Shown here: positions 44,421 to 55,390 of the stretch, piece by piece | Position numbering within the stretch: position 1 is the stretch's first letter | How the letters are laid out: every line of letters begins with the position of its first letter | Assembly (NCBI GenBank): GCA_964036315.1 | Contig: OZ038500.1 | Coordinates: 61,527,602-61,591,601, forward strand | Source of the DNA: Acanthosepion esculentum | Lineage: Eukaryota; Mollusca; Cephalopoda; Sepiida; Sepiidae | Direction: 5' to 3' | DNA: 64,000 nt | The notes under the pieces: model-generated | The model's input: only the letters and a program-made list of their open reading frames with translations | Databases searched by the model: none | What the model was told of the DNA's origin: nothing | Position numbers and translations under genes: made by a program

Positions 44421-46000
44421 CACAAAAATCACTAAAAGATTAACATACTGCAATGAAAAAATGCTCTAAACTTAATGAAAACAGTTTTATCATCAAAATC
44501 TTTGTTATTATTAAGAAGAAAGATCAAAGTATTTTTTGGAGTATTTCATTAATATTTTTATTCTTTTTAGAACATTCAAAATTTTGATTAAAAATTTTGT
44601 TTCTTCCATCAGTAGATGTATTATAAATTAGCATAGCAAATCTTAGTGTCTTTTTTGCAGTGACAGACATTAATTTGGAAATTCTTGCAAAAAATAAAAT
44701 AATTGTTGGATTTTAATGAGATTTTCAGGTCTTATTCACAAATGAATGAACTTATTTCAGAAATGTATTTTTATTTATTTTTTTACTTTTTTTTTTTTTA
44801 CATGTGTTTTACCCCACTTAAATTTTATGAAAACTTGAGAAATTCACTATGATTATTTTTAGTGACTATGTTAGTTAAAATCAGAACTCTTTGGAGAATT
44901 TAAATCATAAAATTCTTTTTGTAAAATTGGACCATATCTTACCAAAAAACTGTTCTGAATCATAAAATAGTGTCTTAGTTTTATTTCATTTTCTTTTTAT
45001 TAGAAAAGCTTATGATTTTATGAATAATATATATTAAGGATACTATTGTCTTAACAAAAACTTTTTCACTGCAAAAATGAATTTTTACGAGATGTTTTAA
45101 TTTTTTTTTTTACAATTTTAATTAGAATAATTTATATTTTTAAATGGTGTAACTTTTAAGAAATATTGTTATTAACTAAAATTATATTTACTAATCATAT
45201 ATCATAAAACTTATTACAATCTGACATTTCTAAAGATTTTTAAAAGAATTTTGAATTGTTTTTGTATGTGCATAAATGTGCCAAATTTTACAGATATAGT
45301 CATCCATACATGACACTATTACAAAATAAGAGCAATAACTCTAGTAAATTTAGAGCCAAAATTCTCTAAAATTCAATAAAACATTAAATTACAGAATATT
45401 TTCTTCAATTTTTAAGATTACCAAGTATAAAAAAGGCACTCACATTATATTCAACTATTTGTTTAAGGTTAACCACCCACTGCAAAGGTGGTACTCAAGT
45501 AAAAGGAACAGCAACATATGCATAGATGAAAGAAAGAGTGGTTTATTATAAAAGAGAATACACTACTGAAAGACAGGGAATCAAGTAGCAGGCTAGTATT
45601 TCCCGAAGCAAGTCCACCAGGTATATACTGTGCTCACTATATATATCTACCGATACAGTCAGTCCACATGGGCGATAGGGAGTGTGGGACATTCCATTAC
45701 AACAGATTTTGGAATTGTATTATATATTTAAAAAGGATTTAAAATTCCATAAGTAAATAAACAAATTAACAAGCAAACATAATAACAAATTAACAACAAA
45801 TAATAAATGAGTAAAAAAAAAAAAAAATTAATCAACATTATAAAATAGCCACAAGACTAATTCAGATCCACAATTATTTCTACTCGATAACCCCTACAAC
45901 AATTTGAAATGTAATTGTTACTGCCACCCAATAAGCATAAGAATATAATAGACCTATGCATAATGCAGAGCATATATAAATAGTTGAGCCAAAACAAAAT
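44421..46000. other. Very AT-rich anonymous intronic sequence
   Basis: 44421-45470 is extremely AT-rich with many T runs and no recognised element. 45480-45720 is a slightly GC-richer anonymous segment. Confidence 0.4.
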
Positions 46001-46095
46001 ATACATGGCCTGAAGATTGCATTTAAGTATAAAACAGACTGTTGTTCCTGGGTGTTGATCTCAATATCCACTTTTATATTTACACACTCTCTCTC

Positions 46096-46142
<47 letters not shown>

Positions 46143-46410
46143 AAAGTGAACACTGAAGTCAGCATCCCATGGTGACAATCTGTTTTATGCTTATATGCAA
46201 TCATCAGCACACCTGAACTATTAGCCTGCCAATTGCGTATAAGCATGAAACAGACTGTCACTGCTAGGTGCTGACTTTAACTTCCACTTTTATATTTATA
46301 GAAACTGACCCCTGATAGTGCACACTTTAACCCATAAACACAGCATACCATAAAACACTATTTTACATTATTTATTTATATATATAGATATATATATATA
46401 TATATAAATA
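46001..46410. repeat. Palindrome-family unit around (TA)n
   Basis: 46001-46090 and 46138-46330 both carry the (GCCTGAAGATTGCA / CAATCATCAG...) and AAACAGACTGT blocks. 46143-46200 and 46235-46300 are inverted copies of each other with about 50 bases between. TA tracts at 46102-46139 and 46372-46406. Confidence 0.75.
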
Positions 46411-47180
46411 ATGTAATCTTCTTTTAGAGTAATGAACCCCCCGACCTCCTCCAAGACTAATACCACTATGTTAGATGCCTGATGTCAACACTTAATGCAA
46501 GCAGACGGCACTGATGTGTTCAACTAAAGATAATTACAGACTAAAATATTCATGCTATCATGTAATGAAGTGACTCTTCTACAGGGAAATGCTTTTAAGG
46601 CCTTCTGAAATAGTTCACATATCTAGTATTCCTATCAGTAAAGATGAAGCAGGTACAATATCTCTCAGTCTCTCTCTCTGGACTCATTAGATAAAGATAT
46701 GCCTAGACATTTGGCAGAACCAAATAAAATGAGTCTTAATGGAGTTGGAAGAAAGAAAAGAGAAAAAAAAACATTGGTAGCATTATGGCTAAATGAAAGA
46801 AAACGAAATCAAATTTGAATTTTGCTTTAGACTGAGACGACTTAAAACACTTTGTCACTAACACCATCCAAGAAGTCATGAACCTTTCCCGCCCATCTCT
46901 CTCTCTCTCTCCCCTCATGTAGTAATAGGACAGTCTTATCAGAAATAAAAGAGTGGAAAGGTATGGGGACATTTTACATTCTCCACAATTACCTTACCAA
47001 CTCAACTAATATCTTTTATCAATCTTGACAAATATATAATGGGAAAAAAAAACAACTATCTCTTATACTGCCTTATCTACCCACTCCATTGCACTCTGCA
47101 AGTAGTGTATTCTTATAAACTGTTTTGTTAGTTAATAATGGCAAAAGTAAAGAGGGACTTACCATTAATTTTTTTTTTTA
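46411..47180. other. Anonymous intronic sequence
   Basis: Short (CT)n tracts at 46660-46680 and 46898-46910. No gene recognised. Confidence 0.4.
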
Positions 47181-47184
47181 ATCA

Positions 47185-47500
47185 TTTCACCCCAAGCAAG
47201 GCATTAAAAGCCACTAAAATGCAAGGGGTATACTGAGCATGAAAGAACCTGAGCAGGCGAACTATTAAGGTGAGAGGACAATAAAAGAACAGATATTAAA
47301 AGACAAGATAACAATTAACATTGCATTTTTTTGAAGATCAAAGTTGGCTGGAAAGCAAGAAGTCTGAAGAGAGTTTGCCAAGAATTAAAGGCAAGAGAAG
47401 AAACGGTTAGCATAGAACTTAGTTATATCTAGCCATTTCAACTGTAAAATTTAAAAATACATAAAGTCAAGATACCAAAAGTGGAAAGGGCATCAGAACA
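47185..47500 (-). pseudogene. LINE-A 3' end
   Basis: Terminus TCATTTCACCCCAAGCAAGG at 47185 and tail-coding remnant to about 47500. Confidence 0.65.
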
Positions 47501-47514
47501 ATTTGAGAAATGTT

Positions 47515-48030
47515 TTAACAGAGGACAGAATGTGCGACACTGAAATCCAAAGGTGCATTGGGATAGCGAAGATGCCTCCCAAAACCTAAACAAAGTATTA
47601 AGAAAACAGAAAAATCTTGTTACAAAGTACTGAACTGCTACACAATATCAGTTCTTCTATATGGCAATGAATGCTGGACCATCTCCTCACAGATGGAGAC
47701 GAGACTTGAAGCAATAGAAATGCTGTTCTACGGAAGGATGCTGAGAATACCATGGACCAAAAATGTGAGCAACAACAAAGTTTTAGAGGAAATAGAAACA
47801 AAAAGGATACTGATATTTAATATCAGGAAGAGATATTATATGCCCTAGAAATTTAAACTGAGGAAAGAGTGCTTGGAAAATTTATTTGGACAGACTGAAG
47901 ACAAAAATGGTCAGAGGAAAATAACGAATAACTTACCTAGCAAGATTGAGTAAATTGATGGCAGAACAGAGTTTAGGAGAGATCACAAAAAACTAAAAGT
48001 ATCAAGAAACAAAAGATGAAAAGCTAAGCA
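47515..48030 (+). pseudogene. LINE-B post-RT region and C-terminus
   Basis: Across shifting plus frames: CDTEIQRCIGIAKMPPK, TISSQMETRLEAIEMLFYGR, MLRIPWTKNVSNNKVLEE, YLARLSKLMAEQSLGEITKN. This is the same family as 31.8-33.8 kb and 4.4 kb, here in opposite orientation to LINE-A at its left. Many stops. Confidence 0.65.
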
Positions 48031-48051
48031 AAATATTAACAGAAAGCAAAA

Positions 48052-48522
48052 GTTTGTTTTGTTTTACGGCATATCAACCTCAATGGGTTATTTAAAGCCT
48101 ACAACTTTTTTTTCCTGGTAATATTTTGTTTTGTCAAAAATCTATTTCTGATAATATTTTTTTTCCTCAAAAATGTATACCTGGTAATATTATTTTAAAA
48201 AATGTATTGCTGGTATTTTTTTTTTTTTTATCAAAAACATATTGCTGGTAATAGATTATTTTTTTCTTCAAAATTTTATTTCTGGTAATAATTTTTTTTA
48301 CAAAGTATTTCTGGTATTAAAACCTATTTTTACACTTTCATAATGCTTTTTACCTAAGTTTCAGGGTTAACTATTTGCCCATAGCTGGGACCCTAACAGG
48401 TGCTACCACCCCGGATCAGGGCAGACCTGGGAACACCAGCAATTAAGAGGTGGTTCCACGCTTCTCAAAACCTCCTGATCAGAGGCCTTGCTGTTGGACA
48501 TAGTTTATAGTCTTACCCTGGA
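48052..48522 (+). repeat. R1 interspersed repeat, copy 3
   Basis: Start TTTTACGGCATATCAACCTC, six or so degenerate A/T-rich units of about 30 bp (TATTGCTGGTAAT with T-run and TCAAAA), then the core CCCATAGCTGGGACCCTAAC, AGGTGCTACCACCCCGGATC, CTGATCAGAGGCCTTGCTGT. No coding capacity. I do not recognise the family. Confidence 0.82.
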
Positions 48523-48839
48523 TGCAGATGTAGTATATCGTCACACCAACGACGAAAAGCAAAAGACAAAATTTATTAAGACCTACAAAGGACTGGAAAT
48601 GTCCCTTCAGTACGTGGCAAATAGAAGATCGTATTGAAGTTATACTACACAAGACTAAACTGTAGTAGGCAGGCTAGCTGACAACTACTGTTTTGTTGTA
48701 ACTAGAAAAGTCATAACATACCCATTACGAAAGAGTAGTATGCAATGAAGGTCATGTATTGCTATTTGGATACACTGCTTTCTTTTTTCTTGGTTTTATT
48801 CCATGATGACAATTTTTTTTTTTTAGAGTAAATGGCCCT

Positions 48840-49030
48840 CAAAACAAGACCATTGTAGTATCTACTTCATTAGTGAATTATATAATCATGTGTTTCACAT
48901 TCAGACTAATATCCACATCTTTATTGATATTATCACAACATTTCAGCTGTTCTGCTCTCTAGCCTTCTTCAGGTGACTGTCTATCTAGCTAACCTACAGA
49001 GAATTCTAAAACTCTTTATTTAAGCCATGG
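48840..49030 (-). repeat. SINE-C fragment
   Basis: Blocks CCACATCTTTATTGATATTA, TCTAGCCTTCTTCAGGTGAC and AAAACTCTTTATTTAAGCCA match the minus-strand copy at 62 kb, diverged. Confidence 0.55.
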
Positions 49031-49088
49031 TGATATTGTTCCATGAAGCAATAGCCTAATACATTAAAGTGTTGGTTCAAGAATTTGG

Positions 49089-49150
49089 CAACATAGTAGT
49101 TCAAGGTTCAATCTGGCAACATAGTAGTTCAAGGTTCAATCCCTGCATTT
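49089..49150 (+). repeat. B-box-containing 28 bp duplication
   Basis: TGGCAACATAGTAGTTCAAG-GTTCAATC occurs twice in tandem. The second copy ends GGTTCAATCCCTG, a tRNA-type B box. Confidence 0.8.
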
Positions 49151-49182
49151 GGTACTGCAGACTGAGTGCAAACAGGGAAATA

Positions 49183-49262
49183 TTAGGTTGGTGCAAAAAT
49201 AATGTCGTTTTTTGACGTTCAACTTCATGTGAGAAAACAACATTATTTTGGCACCAACCTAA
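49183..49262. mobile_element. 80 bp mariner MITE
   Basis: Flanked by TA on both sides. The ends TTAGGTTGGTGCAAAAATAA and (complement) TTAGGTTGGTGCCAAAATAA differ at one position. These are the terminal repeats of Hsmar1/MADE1-type mariners. It lies 180 bp from the penultimate Caspr-like exon. Confidence 0.88.
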
Positions 49263-49447
49263 TACTAAATAAGAACAAGACATTAACCTTAAAATATGGA
49301 CAGTGGAACAAGAACAATCTACCCTGTAGATTAAATAAAGTGTTCAGTGTGAAATACTCTGAAGAGTACTTAAGGCCAGAGGGAGCAATAAAGATGAGGA
49401 TATTAATTTGAAAATATAAAAATGTAAATAAGTTTCTTAACACTTAC

Positions 49448-49600
49448 CTCCAACAATAACCCTTTCATACAAAGCCATGCCTTCATCAAATGTGACTGGG
49501 TAAGTGATGTTTACCAGACTTTCATCAGGTGGACGAGTTTCTACAGGATCAGGAGGTTGTGTGATTTCTTCAAAGCCACACATATCCTCACGGATCATAC
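49448..49600 (-). CDS. Penultimate coding exon of the same Caspr/Neurexin-IV-like gene (extracellular stalk)
   Basis: Seen: a 153 bp exon flanked by a perfect donor (GTAAGT, the complement of 49442-49447) and an acceptor of T-run plus TATTCAG (AG at 49601-49602). It is phase 1 at both ends. The last G joins TG of the exon at 36317 to form a valine codon, so the reading frame runs straight into the transmembrane helix. It encodes about 51 residues rich in Pro, Glu and Asp (CGFEEITQPPDPVETRPPDE, then LVNITYPVTFDEG), one NIT glycosylation sequon and the start of the hydrophobic segment (ERVIVG). Inference: this is the membrane-proximal stalk. It is less conserved than the tail in this family, so on its own it would not be recognisable. 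The matching phase and coding quality make it convincing. The next exon upstream is not found before 64000. Confidence 0.82.
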
Positions 49601-49954
49601 CTGAATACAAAAAAAAAAAAAAGATTTTAACACACAACAATAATTACAATGTAACTGAAAGAATGAGAAAATTACAAGAACCCAATGGGTTTTTTTTCCA
49701 GACTTGCAGAACCATTGCCAGAAATATTCAATAGAGAACTATTGTGCTAATCGTTGTTATCACATTTTAGCCATTGTCTTCCAGATGAGAAACACTCATC
49801 AAAGCCAGAGGTTTGATAAAATCTATTGATCTATCAGATCACATATTTACAATCTTTGAAATGAATGCTAATTCTAACTTTCAAATTTGAAATTCTTCAC
49901 ACACTAGAGTTTCATTAGAAATGACACACACTATGCATATTATATTTTAACACA

Positions 49955-51070
49955 AAGGATGTTCCAATAACTTGAACCTATTTCTGCAGTCGCTCTCTCA
50001 CAGACGCGACGTTGCCTCGCTCTGTCTTTTTTACAAATACTTTCACGGTAATTGCTCCGAGGAGCTGCTTTCGCTGGTTCCTAGGCCTCATGAATTTAAA
50101 CGTCCTACGAGGCTGGCTTCCCGTTCCCACCCCTTCACCGTTGAAACTGTTAGATGTAGACGTCTCTTCTACTCCAATAGCTTCATGTCTCGCACATCTC
50201 GCCTGTGGAACTCCCTTCCTTATTCCTGTTTCCCTGACAAATACAATCTCCAACTATTTAAGTGTAACGTCAATCGACATCTCCAGTTGCCTTGATCTAT
50301 CCAATTCCCTTCTCCACATCCTTTCACCTTTCATTCCTATCTGCTCTCGCTCCAAATCTTCTGTAACCCCCTTGCCTTGATCGATCCACTATCTTTCTCC
50401 ACATCCTCTCCTTTACCACTCCTATCTGTTCTTCCTCCAAACCTTCTGTAACCCCTTGCATGCTAGTGGCCTCTAGCCTTGCTTGGGGGTGATAAGCTTT
50501 AAAAAAAAAAAAAGAAAAAAAAAAGTGTCTAATGATTTTTTTTCTTTTTCTTCCACATTTAAAAACTTAAGTTTTTGTTAATCTTTCCATGGTTGGAATT
50601 GCCAATCAAACAATGTGTTAAAGTTTCAAGAGTGCAACTGGAAAAATTTTGTAAATTCAAACAAACTGGGTTGGTGGCAGATGTGAAAACACCATTGCAT
50701 ACTCGTTTACACCATTCAGCTGAAAACATTGCTGCAGTGCATGAGAATGTGGCTGAAAATCCAGACACTTCTATTCATCATGGCATGCAGAAATTGAATC
50801 TCTCCACAGCAACGTTACATTGTTTCCAATTGCACTCTCAGTTGGTCAATTATGTTGCAAAGCGTGCAAAATGCATTTGTTTGAGTGTCCATTTTCGTAA
50901 TAAGCTTCGATAACTTTAACATGTTGTTTGATTGGCAATCTTTCTATGGCGGGAATTGCCAATCAAACAACATGTAGCAACACTTAAGTTGTTAAATGTG
51001 AAAGAAAAAAAATCATTAGACACTTAAACTTAATTCACATTTAAAATCTGTTATTGGAACACCCTTTATA
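49955..51070 (+). mobile_element. Deleted Tc1/mariner-superfamily transposon with a LINE-A inserted
   Basis: Left end AAGGATGTTCCAATAAC (49957-49973) and the complement of the right end AAGGGTGTTCCAATAAC (to about 51061). Subterminal inverted repeats continue with AGTGTCTAATGATTTTTTTT (50524 on) and its complement (to 51026), then TTGCCAATCAAACAA blocks. The short interior frame (50575-50913) includes VSRVQLEKFCKFKQTGLVAD, TRLHHSAENIAAVHENVAEN, MQKLNLSTATLH, the helix-turn-helix region of a transposase. The catalytic domain is deleted. LINE-A 49981-50523 splits the left arm. Confidence 0.75.
49981..50523 (+). mobile_element. LINE-A copy with poly(A), nested in the DNA transposon
   Basis: Open from 49972 to 50295 (LQSLSHRRDVASLCLFYKYF, CSEELLSLVPRPHEFKRPTR, SRTSRLWNSLPYSCFPDKYN), over 95% like the 24 kb copy, with the 3' UTR ending TAGCCTTGCTTGGGGGTGAT and an A-rich tail (50501-50523). 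Strong 5' truncation. Being intact and nested, it is younger than the transposon it interrupts. Confidence 0.85.
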
Positions 51071-53755
51071 AACAAATTATCCAGTAATCTATCATTTTTA
51101 CTCAACTGGCCTGTAAATACTGCCAGTTGGGGTTGTTACATTCACTTTTGAGAAAGGTATGAATCTATATCCTGCCCCCAGCTATGAGTTAAATAGTAGG
51201 AATTGTATCTGGAAAAATTGTTACCCTCAAATAATAAATATAAATTGTTAATGCCATATTCACTTACAAAAAGAAAAAAAGATTTATTCTTACAACCCCC
51301 AAATGTTTTGGCTTTAAAAAACCTACAAAGGGTTGATAAGCCATAAAAAAAAAAAAAACACAAATTTATCATTGCAAATGCCAGTAAAAACATTAATTAC
51401 ATTCATTGCATTATTAAACACAAAAGTAACAAAATAATTATATTTTCATTGTCTATTGTAGAAGATTTCATGTTATGTCAATGGAAAAATCTGTTTACTG
51501 GAAAAAAATTTTCACGCAAGAACTAAATTGAAGTAGGAGAAAACAATTTACTAAGACAAATGCTTTAATCATGTGATCATGCACATTAAATTTGCACCCA
51601 AGTTCTTACAACATTTCACCTTGGTAGATCTTTTATTATCAAAATGTGGGATACATAATACCAAAGGTGATATACAAAAAGAAACCTAATTAAACTGGCT
51701 AGACGATATACCCAAAAAGACAAATTTAAAAGATTAAACATTTAAGCATCCCCTTTCCTTTATGCACATCTGTAGTTACATTAACATAACACTTTAGTCT
51801 GATAAAGAATGAAACAAATCATACAAAAAAGTATTTTCTACTTTGTTACTGATCTTCCTAACATTGTTCTGGTATATAAGCAAATTCTATATCATTTTCT
51901 CCCCATCTCTGTTAACTAAAAGATATTTTTAATATGCACACCTCTTTTCAAACCGTTCTTGCTTATTCAAAGAACATGCCACATGCAGGACTTTGGGGAA
52001 TGAACCCTGACTCCAGTAAAAGGGGAAAAAAAAAACAGATTCAGTGGGGTAAATGAAAATAGAAAGACAAGTATATTTAGCATGTGAAAATATAGGGAAA
52101 GTCAAATTTCATTATTGTCAGGACCAGATAATATAACTGATAAGTTGGCAAGCTAAATTTTAGTTTGTCTTTATGTATTGACACTTTGTTGTTTGTTAAA
52201 ACATGAAATAAGTTAGTCTTCACTGTAACAGTGAGAAATGCTTTTTGCTTTCAAAATAAATCTTTCAATAGAATGTAAGTATATTCAATAGAGTTCTGGA
52301 GAATGGCTACCAACAAAACATTTGTCCTGATGTGGGTGTGGAGAAAAAAAAAAAAAAAATGAAAAAATAAATAAATAAAAAATCAACTTTGTTTTGTGAC
52401 AATCAGAGAGAGAGAAAAAAAAGCTCTTTGCATTTTGGCATATAAGCCTTTTTATATTGGAATGTCACACCGTTGTGCACCTCCTAGTGACAAGAGGAGA
52501 TAACTTCAGTCTTATTTTATTTTTCTATATTTCTCAACCTCAACAGTACTATCATTAGCTGATAAAGTATTTTGGTTATTATCCTCATTTTTCTATTCAA
52601 AAATTGCAGGATTTGACAGAAGCCAAGTAAGTGCCAGTGTACAGGCTGAAACTAAAATATTGATTTGAATCATTTGTAGGAAAAATGTAATAAATCGATA
52701 AATAAAATAATAATGAATAGTAAAAAAAAAAAAAGAAAGAAAAGAAACAGAAATACATTTTCCCCCATGATACTAAGAGTAAAAAAAACAGAAATATGAT
52801 TACCCCACTTGGCTTCATCAAACACTCATCAGGTGGCATTGTTTAAGTTGCTAAAAAGAAACATTCACTACCTCACTCTCTTTCTCTTCCTTGTAGTAGT
52901 GTGTGGAAAATGGACAGTCCCACTGGGGCATGTTAGTTACCTCCCCCCCTCCAGTTCACTGAAAAATGACTCTTTGCCAAACATGGCATTTGTACATGGC
53001 TTTCAAAACCTTTAGCTATGAAGTAAATAAAGCTTTTTCTTTGGTTGTTCCAACTCGAAGCAAGGCTGAATTGAGCTCCACCATTATAAAAGGTGCTTAT
53101 ACTTACTTACTCTAACACCTAAACCAAAAAGAAAATGGACCTACCCACAAGACATGAAGAACTTTGCTTCACTACAGTTTATATAACAAAAGAGAATAAA
53201 CATTCAAAACACAATTTCTTTGTGTGCTTCTTTAATTGTTTGCAATATACACCAACTCTGCAACCTTTTAAATTCCATAAATTCTTAGAATAATACATCA
53301 GAGAATGTTAAACACACAGAAAACCTGCACTAATTATTTATGAAACAAGTAATAATGAAAATCATAATTCCGGGTGTTTCTTTAAGCTCGTTTCTTCTTA
53401 GATGGAATATTTAATTATCACATGATTACACCCTGCCATTACCTCGGATAAACAGTGGACCATTCCTGTTTGATTGCTAGTATAGGAAATAAACTATTTC
53501 CAACACAAATTGCATACCTACATCCAAACCAAAACTTTATTTTCTACCCAATAACAAACAATATTACAAACATGCCAAAAAGATGCCACAATACAACACA
53601 CACACTGTTTAAATTGAAGTGTCTACTGATTGGAAATTAACATCACCATGTGAAACATTTGACCAAACATAGAAAACTAAACACCTCATTTTTCTTGAGC
53701 CTACCTTCAGGAAAATATTTCTTATAAAAACCCTACAGATTTCAACTTCCAAAGA
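51071..53755. other. Intronic sequence, mostly anonymous
   Basis: 51120-51220 is a SINE body fragment (GAGAAAGGTATGAATCTATA, CCAGCTATGAGTTAAATAG). 51300-51350 resembles the R1 start on the minus strand. The remaining 2.4 kb shows no recognised element or exon. Confidence 0.45.
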
Positions 53756-53757
53756 GC

Positions 53758-54170
53758 AGATGTGCGACAGTCTCCAAGTCATTTAAACATCGGCAGAGAT
53801 GCGACAGTCTCCAAGTCATTTAAACATCGGCAGAGATGCGACAGTCTCCAAGTCATTTAAACATCGGCAGAGATGCGACAGTCTCCAAGTCATTTAAACA
53901 TCGGCAGAGATGCGACAGTCTCCAAGTCATTTAAACATCGGCAGAGATGCGACAGTCTCCAAGTCATTTAAACATCGGCAGAGATGCGACAGTCTCCAAG
54001 TCATTTAAACATCGGCAGAGATGCGACAGTCTCCAAGTCATTTAAACATCGGCAGAGATGCGACAGTCTCCAAGTCATTTAAACATCGGCAGAGATGCGA
54101 CAGTCTCCAAGTCATTTAAACATCGGCAGAGATGCGACAGTCTCCAAGTCATTTAAACATCGGCAGAGAT
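53758..54170. repeat. 37 bp minisatellite, about 11 copies
   Basis: Unit GATGCGACAGTCTCCAAGTC-ATTTAAACATCGGCAGA, nearly identical throughout, with degenerate edges at 54170-54230 (GTCATTTGGACACAAAGATG). There are no unique spacers, so it is not a CRISPR array. The homogeneity suggests recent expansion. Confidence 0.95.
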
Positions 54171-54257
54171 TCAGCTGTTGCCAGGTCATTTGGACACAAA
54201 GATGTGGCTGTCTCCAAACCAAAATGAAGATGTAGCCATTTAGCTTCTTTCCTCCCA

Positions 54258-54261
<4 letters not shown>

Positions 54262-54292
<31 letters not shown>
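54262..54292. repeat. (GT)n microsatellite
   Basis: About 15 GT repeats, 90 bp beyond the 37 bp array. Confidence 0.93.
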
Positions 54293-54294
<2 letters not shown>

Positions 54295-54924
54295 CTTGAA
54301 ATAAATATGTGCCAGGGTCTTCAAACAAATCAGCAGCAACAATAGCTTGGATGGTCAGCAAGGCCAGTCAGCAACTTCAAATGAATCATCTCTAACAACA
54401 AAGACGGTTAGTAAATTTTGGCTAATGATAAAAGCCTTTTTTCAAACACATTTTTTTGTGGACCAATTATTTAAAAGACTTGTCTAAACCAAACTTTTCT
54501 TTGAACCAACTACCCACAGGTATTAACTCAACTAAACACTATTTTTACTCCTTTTTTTGCTCCTTTTTTCACTCTACCAAGTTCATGTACATTTGTTTGT
54601 AAATACAAATGATTGATTTAACAGACATACACGTTTTCTTTATTTTGTTATTGTTTAGAATTTAGGCATTTGAATTTTTAGTATGCAATTTTTGGTTTTA
54701 GGAAAAGAAAAAGAAATAGGAGCTAATAACACATATATAACATCTGCTTCAGTGAAATGGAAAACTTCAACTTTTAATTTTTTTCATTTGTACCCTCTTA
54801 CTTCTTTAAATTAGACCTAGTTTATGCTTATGATTGCAATTTTTTTTTTTAACTTATTAAGTTCAAATATTTTACAAAATTCATGAGTATTTCTAGTCTA
54901 TGCAAATTAAAATTTGAGGTTTAC

Positions 54925-55390
54925 TTTGTTTTATGGCATATCAACCCCAATGGGTTATTTAATGCCGACAAAATTTTTACTGCTGTTAATATTTTGTTTT
55001 GTCAAAAATCTATTTCTGGTAATAATTTTTTCCAAAAAGTATTGCTGGTAATATTTTTTCCTCAAAAATGAATTGCTAGTGAATTGTTTTTTTATTCAAA
55101 AACATGTTGGTAATAGTTTTTTTTTCTACAAAAATTTATTGCTGGTAATAATTTTTTTTTTACAAAGTATTTCTGGTATTAAAACCTATTTTTATACTTT
55201 CATAGTGCTTTTACCCCCTTTGGTGGGGGTCAACTATTTGCTCATAGCTGGGACCCTAACAGGTGCTACTACCCTGGGTCAGTTTGGACCTGGGAACATC
55301 AGCAATTAAGAGGTGGTTCCACGCTCCTCAAAACCTCCTGATTAGAGGCCTTGCAGCTGGACATAGTTTATCATCATACTCAGGACGGTT
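54925..55390 (+). repeat. R1 interspersed repeat, copy 4
   Basis: Start TTTTATGGCATATCAACCCC, A/T units with GTATTGCTGGTAATATTTTT, then the core (CATAGCTGGGACCCTAACAG, GACCTGGGAACATCAGCAAT, GGACATAGTTTATCATC). Confidence 0.82.

Larger units (their letters stand above)
36318..49447 (-). other. Last intron of the Caspr-like gene (13.1 kb)
   Basis: The intron is bounded by the donor at 49442-49447 and the acceptor at 36318-36320. It is packed with mobile-element remnants in both orientations: a pogo-like MITE, LINE-A tails, R1 repeats, SINEs, (TA)n palindromes and a mariner MITE. I see no additional exon in it on either strand. It is annotated as an intron because the two flanking exons share phase and reading frame. 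Confidence 0.8.

Noticed and set aside
52597..52839. Minus-strand frame MPPDECLMKPSG as a possible upstream Caspr exon
   Set aside because: After about 12 residues it becomes a poly(F/L) stretch over T-rich DNA, and no splice sites with the required phase 1 were found.
53758..54170. CRISPR-like array of 37 bp repeats
   Set aside because: The units are contiguous without unique spacers, no cas genes are present, and the DNA is eukaryotic.
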